From contig OZ034975.1 in assembly GCA_964030785.1 (NCBI GenBank), positions 44,919,569-44,983,568 of the forward strand: 64,000 nucleotides of DNA, read 5' to 3'. The notes beneath the pieces were generated by a model. The model searched no databases. It had not been told where the DNA came from and saw only the letters and a list, made by a program, of their open reading frames with translations. The first letter of the stretch is position 1; each line of letters begins with the position of its first letter. This DNA is from Siderastrea siderea. Taxonomy: Eukaryota; Cnidaria; Anthozoa; Scleractinia; Rhizangiidae. The translations under genes were made by a program, and so were the position numbers. Shown here in pieces: positions 1 through 11,404 of the stretch.

Positions 1-1437
1 AGTTTATCATACGCGAAAATGGTTTATTACACTATTCTTTTGGACTACTTTCGCTTACGATAAGTGAGGCTCAACCCAAATTGCTTCAGTGGAAGTTGAT
101 ATTAAAGATGGTGGATAATTGTTCGATTCAAGATGGTTGTAAACAGACTAACCGATTTCAAGGTGAGTAACTTACATTTTATTTTCTATCGAGGGCTTAA
201 ACAAATTAGTTCCCTTCTTTGCGACATTCTGCCAAATGAGTGTAACAAGCCTTAATACAGTGTGTAAAGCGTGCAATTCTTCAAGGAACAGAAATCAAAA
301 GGGCCGTTGTTCAGTAAAATTGCCCCCAGGGTGGACAGTGTTAATTCTCACTGGTTAAAAGTAATAACGAATTCAAAACCATGTGTTAGTAGAGTGACTA
401 ACGCTTTTCATAATAAGTTTCGTTGAAGGTAATTTCATGTTGCCTACACGCTAAGCAACAATTCCGTTTCTCAGATATGTGAGCACATTAAATTGAATGC
501 ATTAAAAGCCTACATCTGTAAATTGTTCTTCAATGACCAGTCAAAGGCGATTGAACTTGAAATGAACATACATTTGCCAGTTTAGAAGGAGTGAGTTCTT
601 AAACGTTTTGTGTGATTTAAATATACATGTATTATTGATTTTTTAAATCAAAGATACTGATATGTAACAACATGATTTCATAATAATAGCAACTTCACGT
701 CTTTCCCATTTGCATTTGACAATTTTGTGCATTTCTAAAAGTTTCCTTTTTAAGGGGTTTGCATATGGAAGATTTTCATTGCAATCAACAATTTTAAAGT
801 GGTTACCAGATTCATGGGTCTGTTCCAAGCATTTGTGAATGTCCAGTGTGTGCCTAGATACATGTACTGAGCAATAATTTATCATGTGGGCATATAAAAC
901 CCCAAGACGTGAAACTCACATTGTCAAGAGGGTTAAAGACACATGTTTGATTGAAGCAGAGTTCAGCCATCTATTACACGTTGCATAGCTTTAAAAATGT
1001 TAAAACTTCAATTTCTTGACGAAAGGGGTCTTTGGATCACACTCCGTGATGCGAAACACAACACCCTGCGACAGAATTAAACACAATATTAAGCCGGACA
1101 GGGGATTACAAACATCAGGAAAGAAACTCATCATGTTGTAGATTATAGTAATTTAGATTCTTTAATAATTGTCTGTGACAAATTCAAATATGAGAGGCTG
1201 AAAAACCTATCTAGTTCTTAAATGAGGTAAAGTAGGAGTCGTGCAGGCCTTCCAACCCCATTTTATAACTGAAAAATTCACATGGTCTTTGGGTAGGGTG
1301 TGATGAAGAATTCTTGTTACCAATTTGGCAACTAATTTTCAGGATGTGGTTGACAATGCAGAACGTTTAGGCACATTGGCAACTGTATTAGGTGCAATTT
1401 CGTGCCCTGTGTAAAGTGTGTTGAACTGACTCTAGTT
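1..1437. other. Non-coding host sequence, no gene seen
   Basis: Both strands contain only short open frames without recognisable domains, splice architecture or codon bias. I see no RNA gene. It is most simply intergenic or intronic host DNA. Confidence 0.5.
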
Positions 1438-2646
1438 AGCCTGCGAGCAGGCACACTTAGTGTGCTATTCCCGTGAGTATCTTGGCGGAGTATCGATGAG
1501 CAAAGCGAGCCAGCAAGAAGAATGGGGCGAGGAAAAGTGAGCCTGCACGAAAGCCGTTGAATTTTGAATTCTGCCCCTGTGAGGTGACAAGTCTTAACTG
1601 TCAAGGTATCAATTATCTAACCAATCAGCAAGCGAAGCAAAATTTAAACAAACACCACAGTAGATTTTCACACTCGAGAAGATCGAGTTCTTCATGAGTG
1701 TGCCAGAATAGTGTAAAAGAAAACTATAAACACAGTTGACAATTTTTGCCGCGTTTAAATTACACTTGCCACAAGTCGACCTCACGAGTTTCAGAGCACA
1801 AAAGCCGTAAAGTGAGTGGAGCAAGCTTTTTAGGCTGCGAAGCGGTGGAGCGACGAAGTCCTGCACCATATAAAATGGGACAAAGGACTTTTTTGAAAGT
1901 GTACATTTTAAAAATGTGTTCTATTTGAAATCAGCTTTCACTGTAGAAGTTAAAAATATCAAACTCCAGGGATATGAAACTTGCAATAACAAAGAGTATC
2001 AAGCTGCTACCTCAGAAGACTAATCACCCTTACATTATGCCTTGCAAACGTCTGTAACCAGGAACAAGCGATACCGTCTTCCCACAATGACAAATAGCCG
2101 AACTCAGTGTAACAATGACTGCAAGATAATGCCCATTGCATGGTCAAAAAAAGATGTTACATTTCCTGTCATTACAGAGATCCCAAGAAGATAGGCTTGA
2201 AAACCACCATGCACTAAAACCAGTGTGGCTGATATTCCAAAAAAATACACAAAACTGCAATCGCTAACCAGACGCAACCAGCCGAGTCATGTTCAGAAAT
2301 TGAATCGATTGAAAAACTGACAGACTGTGAACAGTTGTCCTATTTTCCTTCTTGCTAAAATTAGAAGAAGAAAGAGACTGCTCGCAGTCTAAGAAACCGA
2401 GAAAGGTGACAACCAGTAACACCACTTTGTTTGTTATTTGTCACAATAATAAAGTCTGTTATCACTTGTCATTTCAAACCAATCAGAATGCTGCGTTCAT
2501 GGACGAATGCGGAGAATTCAAAATTCAGTGGCTTTTCTGCAGGCTCACTTTTCCTCGCACCATTCTCACCAGTCCGCTTTGCTTGCCGACTTCCGCCGCC
2601 AAGATACTTGCATGAATAGCACACTAAGTGAGCCTGCTCGCAGGCT
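1438..2646. mobile_element. Non-autonomous DNA transposon with ~135-bp inverted ends
   Basis: The segment 1438-1572 reappears in reverse complement at 2511-2646. Shared blocks include GCCTGCGAGCAGGC at the outer tip, AGTATCTTGGCGG, GCGAGGAAAAGTGAGCCTGC and TTGAATTTTGAATTCT. The outer ends are flanked by TA on both sides (1437-1438 and 2646-2647), as for Tc1/mariner-type target duplication. The interior has no transposase, so this is a non-autonomous or fold-back element. The superfamily is inferred from the TA flanks only. Confidence 0.6.
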
Positions 2647-2650
2647 AGAT

Positions 2651-5090
2651 TCTACTGTAGTAAGTTCTTTGCACGACTGGCATGAACCAAATATTAATTA
2701 AACTTACTGAACATCTTTTGTATCACTCTAATTTTTTTAAGGTCATTGCCCTGTATTGCATTGTGCATCCTTAATGTGCACCATTTGTGGCATCATTAGC
2801 GCGCGCTCAAAGTGTGCGCATGTCTAGGGAGTAATGGATTTCCTATGAGGCTAAGCTCACCAGGGAAAAGAAAGGTCATTTACTCTTAAACAAGCATGGT
2901 GACCTATCTTTTTTTCCACTTATTTTTGACCTACCATTCATCCTCTTTTTGTTCAAAGAGTTAGAAAAAAAAACATGTTCAAAAAAAAGGTTATTGCTAG
3001 AAACACATTACTCATGGAGATGAAATCACGACCTTGAGAACACGCACGTGAGGAAGGTTTGAAGTCAATTTCGTCTGATGCTTCGAGCATCTGCCATAAA
3101 ACATCTAGTAAATTGTTCCTTGTTATCAGTATTTCACATCTAGTAGATTGTTTCAAGATTTGCTTTAATTAATATGTGCTTCCTGTTCCTATGGAAAGTA
3201 GCATAAACTGATCAAATACACATGTTTGTCAGGCGAAATTGCATGGAATTATGGGGTAACTTGAGACAATGATATCTCGTGAACGGACATGGGGACCTAT
3301 TCTTTTTATTTTATATTTCAAAACATTGCACAATAGATAACAACTTGTGAAAGTTTGACAAAAATCATATGTTAAATTTTATCTCGGGGGAATGACCTTA
3401 ATTCTTGTTTTCATTGCAAAATTATTGAAAAGTCTGTAACACAATCAACTGGGCTAGATGGATGACACTGTTAGTTACATACTAGAACTTAAATTTCAGT
3501 TAAAACTGAACCTCTGCATGCATATACATCTACATTGCTCCTTCAACAATCTCCTAGGATCTGCAAAGTACTGTACTACATGTACTGTGGTGTAGATAGA
3601 ATCTAGAATATGGTTTACATTCACCTTAGCTTAATACTAGTGCATGGTAAATAAATTTATTGTTTATGAGCCAAAGTTTTATTGATCAGAATATTTTTCT
3701 TCAGGGTCTACATATGTACACATTGTATGTACTCCCAGTTCTACAGCAAAACAGTTTGTTGATGCACATTGTACATGGCAAAGAAATGCATCACACTTGA
3801 TCAGGTAAGTTACTCAAACATATACATTAGAATCCTCATTGTAACACTTCAATTTGTATTGCTTAGATCTGTTTTCTTTAAACATACCGGTAGTACGTGT
3901 AACATGTAATTAGGCTTGGGGTTGCAGGCTGTTCTTCAGGGATTATGACAGAATTACGTACACAGAGTTTGGAGTTGTTGAACTTTTCCATGGATTCATG
4001 TCATATCACGGCAATATCTCCTTGGTGATAACTGCTTGAATTATTAAGACATGAATACTTCATGTACATGTAGATTATAGTGGACTTCATGTACATGTAC
4101 ATTGTGACTACAATATTGAACAGTCACTGAAACAAACACCATGTGCTAAATATTGTAAATAACTACAGAGATTGGTCATGCATTAACCAAAAATGATTAT
4201 ATTTTTTAAGATGGTGGAGTAACCAGGATGAAACATATTAAAAATTTAAAAAATGTGCTCAACATGTTGCGTATAGCAAGCAGAACATTTATAGTAAATA
4301 ATCCCTTGACTTAAATCAAACCCCTGGCCTTCTGCACTCCAGCTGAACTACATGATACATTTTACTAAATAAATTAAGCTGCAAGGAAACTGGTAGTGAG
4401 GTAGATAATCTTACTAGGTTCATACTACATCATGTCCTGCATTTTGCTAGAAAGGGCAGTGTTGAGGGCATCCTGACTGTATGGTGACCTTATAAGCAAT
4501 GACCTACAATATAGCTCCTTCTACATTGTAGACTCGTGTAAGCTTCATTCTGTACAATAAAAGTGGTCAGAGCTCCTGATTGGTAAACGGGAACACCTCA
4601 AATTCAGTTTTTCTGGGGGTCTCATTCCATTTCAACACCTACATCTACACTCATAGGTCCAGGTGGATGGTAAAATACCATGTATTTGGCTCTCAGGCAT
4701 GGCACACAGACCTCCTGCATTTGGTCGATACGCCAAACATTAAGCCTTAAGCCAAACATTTTCTTGTCTTACCTTCCCACTCATTCAATTAGAACATAAT
4801 TATTAGTTTGAGAATTTTGAGAACCCCATACATGAACATGTGAAAGCCATCACCATGTATTCACTAACTACAGTGTTCTTTTATGGTGCATCAGAAAATT
4901 CTTCTCTGGTTAGTGGTTTTAAGGATTTGAAATGGTCTATCACTGTAATGCTAAAGCAATGTGAATGTCACTCAAGTGAGAGCTTAGCTTCAGATATCAT
5001 TCGTATTGTGCCACTCAGGCCTCCACATCTTTGGAACACACTACTTGACTGTTTACTTTATTTTGTTTACTACTTGAACTGTAATTGTAA
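2651..5090. other. Non-coding host sequence, no gene seen
   Basis: This is AT-rich sequence with several TACATGTA-type palindromic words. No open frame has a recognisable domain and no exon chain could be built. Confidence 0.45.
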
Positions 5091-5095
5091 ATGTA

Positions 5096-5252
5096 TGTTG
5101 TGGCTCAAATTTTTCTTTAGTTTGAAGCCTTTCAAACCAGATTAATTTTTATTTTCCTTTGCCTTAGATTTTGGTAATGAATCTGAGACAAAGAGAAATA
5201 AAACTTTAAACCAAAGAATTTTTAAACCAAAGAAAAATTTGAACCACATCCT
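5096..5252. repeat. Small palindromic MITE-like hairpin
   Basis: GTGGCTCAAATTTTTCTTTAG near 5098-5118 is matched in reverse complement by AAGAAAAATTTGAACCAC near 5230-5247. The arms bracket about 100 bp with further internal complementarity. It has no coding capacity. Confidence 0.45.
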
Positions 5253-5814
5253 GTACATGTACATACATGTATGTACCTTATATTTTATTGAAAATTAACG
5301 CTGCAACCTATTAATAATGTTGAGTGTATGACAGGTCTAGAATTTATATAAAATTTCGATTTTTTTTCCTAGGACCACATGTATAAGGCCATCAGAGGAC
5401 CGAACTCAGAAGACTGCTAACAGCAAGTGAACTAAAGGCAGCCAAAACAGATAAGACCTATATGTAAAATCAGTGAAGGCGGTACTTGATGATTGTTGAA
5501 TTGTATTTCCAATTTTGCCTCATAAACAAAAATATAAGGTACAAAATGATATTGAACTAATTTTATCATTTAACTCCTGTTGAAGATATGTTGAAAACAG
5601 ACATTCTGAGGTAAACTGAATGTGCCCTTGTACCAAGGGCCCAGGAAAACTAGGGTTTTGCCCCGGTCCAAGCCTGGTTAAAAAACCAGACCCTCGATTT
5701 GTCTACTTTAAATATCAGCAACTGACCTTTAAATTGAGGGATATTGTATCGTGTCCAACAGCTGTTTTTTTGTTACCATTTTGGGTCAGGTTTCTAATGT
5801 TTCCCCCACTTATT

Positions 5815-6172
5815 TAAGAAATTCCCATTTATTCCCACAAATTCCTGACCATATTCCTATTTTTTCCCACATATTCCCAAAAATTCCCAGTTATTCTTTA
5901 ACATTCCTTAGAATTCCTAGGAATTTCTGAAAGTAACTGGGAATTCTATCTTTGATTTTCTTTTAGTTGGAATTCCTAGGAATTCCTAGGAATTTCAACA
6001 CAGCACCATTTAAGCTTGGAATTCCTAAGAATTCTTAGGAATTCCAAGTCCAAATTTACCGTGAAAATTCACACCTCAGATTCTTAGGAATTCCTAGGAA
6101 TTCTCAGGAATTCCTAAGAATTTTTTCCTAGGAATTCTTAGGATATTCTTAGGAATTCCTAGGAATTCTCAG
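5815..6172. repeat. Degenerate palindromic short repeats (AATTCCTAGGAATT type)
   Basis: About 350 bp are built from variants of a self-complementary 10-mer, GGAATTCCTA or GGAATTCTTA, grading on the left into ATTCCCA-type words. Each unit is its own near reverse complement, so either strand reads alike. It lies about 50 bp downstream of the stop codon of the minus-strand gene at 6218-7658. Confidence 0.6.
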
Positions 6173-6217
6173 AGTTATTTCGCAAGGGATATCAGCTCTC
6201 CTACTCTTGACACATTT

Positions 6218-7658
6218 TCACTCTTGGTTCACCAAACAAGCAACACCATCATCTTTGTAAATGTAAGACGGACTGATAGGGAACTGGGACGGAAACTGAA
6301 CCATTCGTGACAAGGTTCGAGTCGCGCCTGCGGTAGCCTGTTGATAACGACGACGGTGGACACAACGTGAGTAGCATGCGTAAGTCGTCAAAATGATTCC
6401 AAGTACGGTAGCCCCGCCAGTAATACCGTACAGCACGGGGCCACTGAACCATGACGATTTAGGAGTATCCGTTAGAAAATTGTCATCAAATGTTTTGTCA
6501 CCATCTGTCGGGGGAAGATGGATTAGTGAGGCGTTGGTGTCTGGAGTAGATTCATAGTCTGTTGAACGAAGAGCCCATTAATAAGTGGTCTTGGATAATT
6601 TAGCTAAGCATGAAAGTAACTGTCTTATTCAGTTTGAATGAATGAATGAACGAACGAACGAACAAACGAACGGTGTCACAGGACATAGTGACATGGGACA
6701 CTTTCTTTAGCGTATCCTATGTCCTTGGATTCCTGTTATTCATCGCTGCCTGACGAAAAGTCAAACCTGTATATTTTCATGTTTGTCCATTAACAAAAAT
6801 CATACGTCAATAATATTTGGAAATTGTAAAAGTTCATCACGAACACGGTGTCATTTTTCATGATAAAATCATAGCCTTTAACGCGCTTTCTTTTTAGCCG
6901 TGGAGTTTAATTGATCACACAGTGTGACCAGCTGCTCAATATCCTCATTTTGCAAGTTATGTTTCGTTTTTCTGAAAACCTTTTTATCAAATTCTGAGTA
7001 CCACTGATTGGAGTAAGTAAAAATGTAGTGCCAGCACAACTTTTAACACTGTTTCATGGGCCAATAAAGAATTAGCCTGCGTGCAGATGTATCCTATTTT
7101 CTTTTGCGCGAAGCAAAAATAATAGGAGACTTCTGCGCGCAGGATAATCAAGAATAAAAGAATTTTGTTTGGGAGTGCTATAACCTTTAACAACTTGTAT
7201 CTCAAAACTATACATCTTAACCAGCCGATTTTGAGACTGATCATTCCAAATCAGAGTTTTCTGAAATAACGTTTTATTGACGTCTTTTCTTCACCACTTT
7301 TTTTGCGGGTTGCTTTCTCTCTCTCCTTTTTTTTTTTAGATTTTTGGAATATTGGCACGTAAGAAGCTGACTGGCGAAGTTATTGTCGAAGACACAATTA
7401 TAACGTTAACTAAGGAAATTAATTCCCAAGTTATGACAAAACGTCAGAGTGGAATATAAGAGTCGTTTGACACGCATTCAATGTATCAGTCCCAAATTTC
7501 AAAAGCATACTGATAGAACACAATGATACACTGAAAGGTTTTGAATTATTCGCATACGTACCACTCCCTTCTGTGTTTATTCCTAGAAGTGAGACCAAAA
7601 TGACTGCAAGAATCTTCCAAAAAACGACCAAACACAGAATTCCTTTAGCGAACATCAT
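6218..7658 (-). CDS. Small type I membrane protein, two-exon host gene
   Basis: Two exons on the minus strand make one intact frame of about 145 residues. Exon 1 (7658-7562) begins MMFAKGILCLVVFW and continues hydrophobic, a clear signal peptide. It ends in phase 1 before a GTACGT donor. The intron is about 1 kb. Exon 2 (6558-6218) follows a TTCAACAG acceptor, also in phase 1, so the frame joins exactly. It encodes an ectodomain of roughly 45 residues, a single transmembrane segment (VLYGITGGATVLGIILTTYA), a basic stop-transfer stretch and a tail rich in S, P and F ending LVNQE. I do not recognise the family. A diverged copy of exon 2 with the same length, acceptor and phase lies at 63317-63657, supporting a real paralogous gene pair. 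The start is the first of two adjacent ATGs. Confidence 0.72.
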
Positions 7659-7942
7659 TAGCTTCTCAAGCAATTTTTTTTTCTCGACAAACTTCTTAAA
7701 AGGCTGATCAAATTTTTTAGTGTTAAGTCAACAAATCAGTTCAGTAAATCGTGGTTACAAAGTAGATGAAAGCACCATTGTCACGTTTCCATTATTTCAC
7801 ACCCCAATAGAGGGTTTTATTTTCTGATATCATATTAACGTCAGTCAAACCTGTTTTAAACGGTCACCCGTAGGGAATAACCAAATGACCGATTATTAAA
7901 TACAGGCTGACCGTTAAATACAGGGGGCACAATTCATGCGCT
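7659..7942. other. Upstream region of the minus-strand gene
   Basis: This region should hold the promoter and 5' leader of the 6218-7658 gene. I see no unambiguous TATA box or other defined motif. Confidence 0.3.
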
Positions 7943-10046
7943 ATTAAAGTGCACCTAACCCCTAAAATTTTTTTCGGCTAAATAAATTCTGTTATCATCT
8001 GGAACATTTCTTCGCAAAAATTTTTGATTTGGTTAAACTCTCGATTTTCTGTGCCCTGTTAAATTCAAGAAAAATTTGGTTCACGTCCGGTTAAGAGGAA
8101 CCTGGGGCGAGCCGTAGTTGTGACGTCAGATCAAGAACCAAGAATCCACGCCGCTTAGTTTTTAGCTGTATTTCTCTGACTTTATTTGTTGATCGAAGCC
8201 TTCTGACCTTCTAGCTAATTCGAACAAAGTCATAGTATGACTATAATTCCAATGTTGCAATCCAAAGCAGATACTGAGACGAGCTACGCGGATTCTGCTG
8301 ATTTGTAGATGAATTTTAGCTCCGAATACGAGATAGATGCGGAACACGAAGTCGACACTACACCGACAAAGGATTAAGAAAGTGCCGTCCTGCTAACCAA
8401 CGAAGAATGAATTGCTCAATGCAAAAAGGAAATAAAGGCAAACTAAGAACTGGAACAGTAAATAAAGCAACTTACGATTGGCCTTGGAGGGCCGCGAAGA
8501 AGCCGGAATGCTGAGCTTCGCCCGTGAGTTTTTACATTTTATTTCGCACGTTCGGTCTTCACGTTTGGTCTTGGTTTTCCTGCTCTCCGCTTCTCGCATT
8601 TGAGATTTACATTCAAGCTGAGGGAACCTCTTATAGAAATGGAGATTTTAATAAAGCATTCCTTTCTTCATTTATTCATTTTACATAGAAGTAAATGTGG
8701 AAACTGCGATATTACTTACGTCTTGTCCATTTCTGTAACCAGCATTAACAATAACAACAATTTATAACACTATTGAATCAGGAAGGCAATTATTTTCTAA
8801 AGGACATTGACGAGAATTATAAGCACGAGAGCTTGTTAGTATCGGTTCAACTGAGATTATCTTACCAATCATTTTTCTCGCATCAACGTGCGAGCAGTTT
8901 CCTCCGATCCCAGCGCGAGCGGAAATGTGCAAATTATGTAAATCAAACTGCCCTCGCTTAACTCGCGACTCGAGGCTTCGCCGCTCATCGCTCACACTTC
9001 GATCTTCTTGCGGCCTTTTTTCGCACAAAAAATGGTAATAAAAGAATTTAGAAAGAGACTGCTTGCCGTCTACTTCAATGGAGGATATGAACAAGGGATC
9101 TCTGCACAGTAATGTTTTGTTATGCTCGAGTGATTTGATATGACTCGAGATAAAATTCTCATAGCGAGGAACGTTCATAGACTAGAATAAGGAATAATGG
9201 CAATGGTTTGTTATTGTGGAGAAAGCGCGTTCGGTTCTGCTGAACAATGATTGGTAAGATAATCTCAGTTGAACCGATACTAACAAACCTTCGTGCTTAT
9301 AATTCTCGTCAATGTCCTTTAGAAAATACGGACTTTGATTTTAAACCCTTCGCTGTTTAGGGCACCGCTTTTATGTAATTATTTAGCGCTGACCGTGTAG
9401 CCAACTTGAATAATTCGCAAAGGTAATAATTTTCTGCGTACCGTGTATCGAGGGGTATTCTGTGGTTAATCGGCCGCTGAATCATTGGAAATACACAAAA
9501 TGCTATCGTTTAATCAGATAATAAAGTTGTTCATTCATTCATATCTTCTCCTGCGACAACAAATCTTTGCTTAAAATGCATCGAGCTTAGTATCGAGTGC
9601 TTGGAAGGCTGCCGCTTTGCTCGCTATTGCTTTACAAAATCCACTCATTTCGTCTCTTCGCCTCTAGTCGCTCGTCATCAAAAAATGCTGTATTTTTGTA
9701 GTGATACGTCTTGTGATTCGTTCCTTTGCTTACTATGCCTCGGAGCAATACGAACAGTCGACAGTTTTCTGTACATCTTCGAGAGCTCAAGAGAAATATA
9801 TCCCCGATAGAGATAGCGCGAGACTGCGGGTTCTTGATTTGACGTCACAAGGTGACTAGTCCCATGCCCTCATTGCTCGACCCTGAACCAAAATGGTGTC
9901 TATTTTCGGCCGATTTTCCGTACTTCAACCGCGCAAAGAAAATCAGGGATTAAACCAAATCAAAAACTTTTTGTGACGAAATGTTCCAAATGATAACAGG
10001 ATTTATTTGACGGGGAAAAAATTGTTAGGGTTAGGTGCACTTTAAT
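7943..10046. mobile_element. ~2.1-kb palindromic DNA transposon remnant
   Basis: The left end (ATTAAAGTGCACCTAACCC at 7943) is the reverse complement of the right end (GGGTTAGGTGCACTTTAAT, ending 10046). Homology continues inward about 200 bp on each side, including a TGACGTCA-like word and a TTCTTGATTT block. A second inverted pair lies inside: 8781-8880 against 9240-9330. No transposase was found, so it is non-autonomous or decayed. Confidence 0.6.
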
Positions 10047-10390
10047 GAACGTTGACTTCCAGATCATTGTATACAAAGAAATCTGCATTCCTTTAGTTTT
10101 CAAATGGCATATTAAACTTAGAAAGCCGTCTTTTTTAGCGTTAGTGCTTAGTCAGAGCGAATGGCACTGGCCATAACCTGTAAGTGACGTTTATAACTTC
10201 CCTTTAGCACTATTTAAGACCTCTTATAATAACCCTGTCGTGCTAGTCCAGTAAGCAATACTGATAAAGCCTAATTAATCCTTTAAGCCAGTATGTACAG
10301 GCCTGCCCGTTGATCAAGTTGTTCTGCGACGAACTACAAGTTTCCACTTTTTTCCCTTACCCACTTTGCTCCACTAATGGCGGAGATATG

Positions 10391-10613
10391 AATTACACAG
10401 TATCGCACCAGTGTTCCAAACCTCGAACACTCTACACTGCAGAGATCCAGTAAGACGACAAAGAAGTACTCTGCCCTGTCCTCCCCTTAGTCCAGTTCTG
10501 GACCCCCGTCACGCAACGTCCACCCGTTAGAACTGGACTATCGTCCCCTCTGCACCACACAATATCACACCACTGTTCCAAACCCAGAAAAGACTATACT
10601 GCAGAGATGCAGT
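10391..10613 (+). repeat. Imperfect direct repeat flanking a small hairpin
   Basis: A block of about 60 bp (CACAGTATCGCACCAGTGTT ... CTGCAGAGATCCAGTA) at 10397-10453 recurs at 10558-10613. Between the copies, AGTCCAGTTCT and AGAACTGGACT form an inverted pair. Nothing coding is seen. Confidence 0.45.
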
Positions 10614-10869
10614 ATTTCATAACCCTTTATTATCCCTAAATACTAAAATTGAGTACAGAGGTCAAGAGAATAATTACAACAAGAAAGCTCTTTAATTGCC
10701 TTTTCATAGAAAATGAATCCTTGTGTTTATTAAGGTACTGAAATTAACGCAAATTGATGGGAAAAATAGCGGTGAACAAAGAAAACTAACTTGAATGTTC
10801 TGTATCTTGATCCTGCTATCATAAATAATGTGTTAACAGATGTCAAACAAAGAAAGCTATCGTTTATCA

Positions 10870-10920
10870 AACAAGCTTTACTAGCCATAGCCTCCCATGC
10901 AGTTGTTTTTAGGGGAGTCG
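10870..10920 (+). repeat. Left arm of a palindrome split by the BEL insertion
   Basis: CTAGCCATAGCCTCCCATGC and the following CAGTTGTTTTTAGGGGAG are the reverse complement, with a few differences, of sequence just right of the BEL 3' LTR at 35538-35577. Before insertion the two arms lay about 25 bp apart. Confidence 0.6.
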
Positions 10921-10943
10921 CATTACTGGGGAGGAGTGTAATA

Positions 10944-10948
10944 CAACT
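10944..10948 (+). repeat. BEL target-site duplication, left (CAACT)
   Basis: Five bases immediately before the TG that opens the 5' LTR. They are identical to the five bases after the 3' LTR (35538-35542). Five bp is the usual duplication length for BEL/Pao elements. Confidence 0.8.
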
Positions 10949-11374
10949 TGTTGTGGCTATTCGTTTTTCCTTTGTTCTTTGTTATATATGTTAATGTTTT
11001 TTCTCGCTTTTGCATGCTTTTATTTTAATTTGCTATGTAAATTTCGTTCTGTTCATTTCACATTACATTTTCCACATTCTGATCTACTTCAGTGTAGCTT
11101 CTACGGTCGTTCGTAACGTGTGTAATTTTTTGGTTCCCTGAACTCCTTCCTATCTCCAGCATTTGGTAAGCCGTCTTTGTTCGTCGTTTGCTCTTGTATT
11201 TCGTTCATTTCCTTCTGTTCTTTTCGGTTCATTGCTATATTGTAATTCATTTTATTTTATCCTAGGAATTTACTTTCAGTATCTTCAATAAAAGTCAATT
11301 CATTTGCTGGAAGGGTTTATGTACTTATGAAAAGTCGTGCGGTACACTTATCGGAGCGGCCCTTCGCCTCTTCA
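10949..11374 (+). repeat. BEL 5' LTR
   Basis: 426 bp, starting TGTTGTGGCTATTC and ending CGCCTCTTCA. It contains an AATAAA polyadenylation signal at 11287-11292. No convincing tRNA primer-binding site was found in the 30 bp between the LTR and the gag start. Confidence 0.88.
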
Positions 11375-11404
11375 ATGTAAATTCCAAATGAGAGTTTTGT
11401 TTGT

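Noticed and set aside
6249..6452. Overlapping 67-residue minus-strand frame, also preserved at 63348-63551
   Set aside because: It lies in another frame of the real terminal exon, and its preservation follows from that exon's duplication.
8762..9178. 138-residue minus-strand frame
   Set aside because: It crosses an inverted repeat within a palindromic transposon and has no domain or splice support.
11375..11404. tRNA primer-binding site after the 5' LTR
   Set aside because: No stretch opening TGG near the LTR end could be matched to a tRNA 3' end with confidence.
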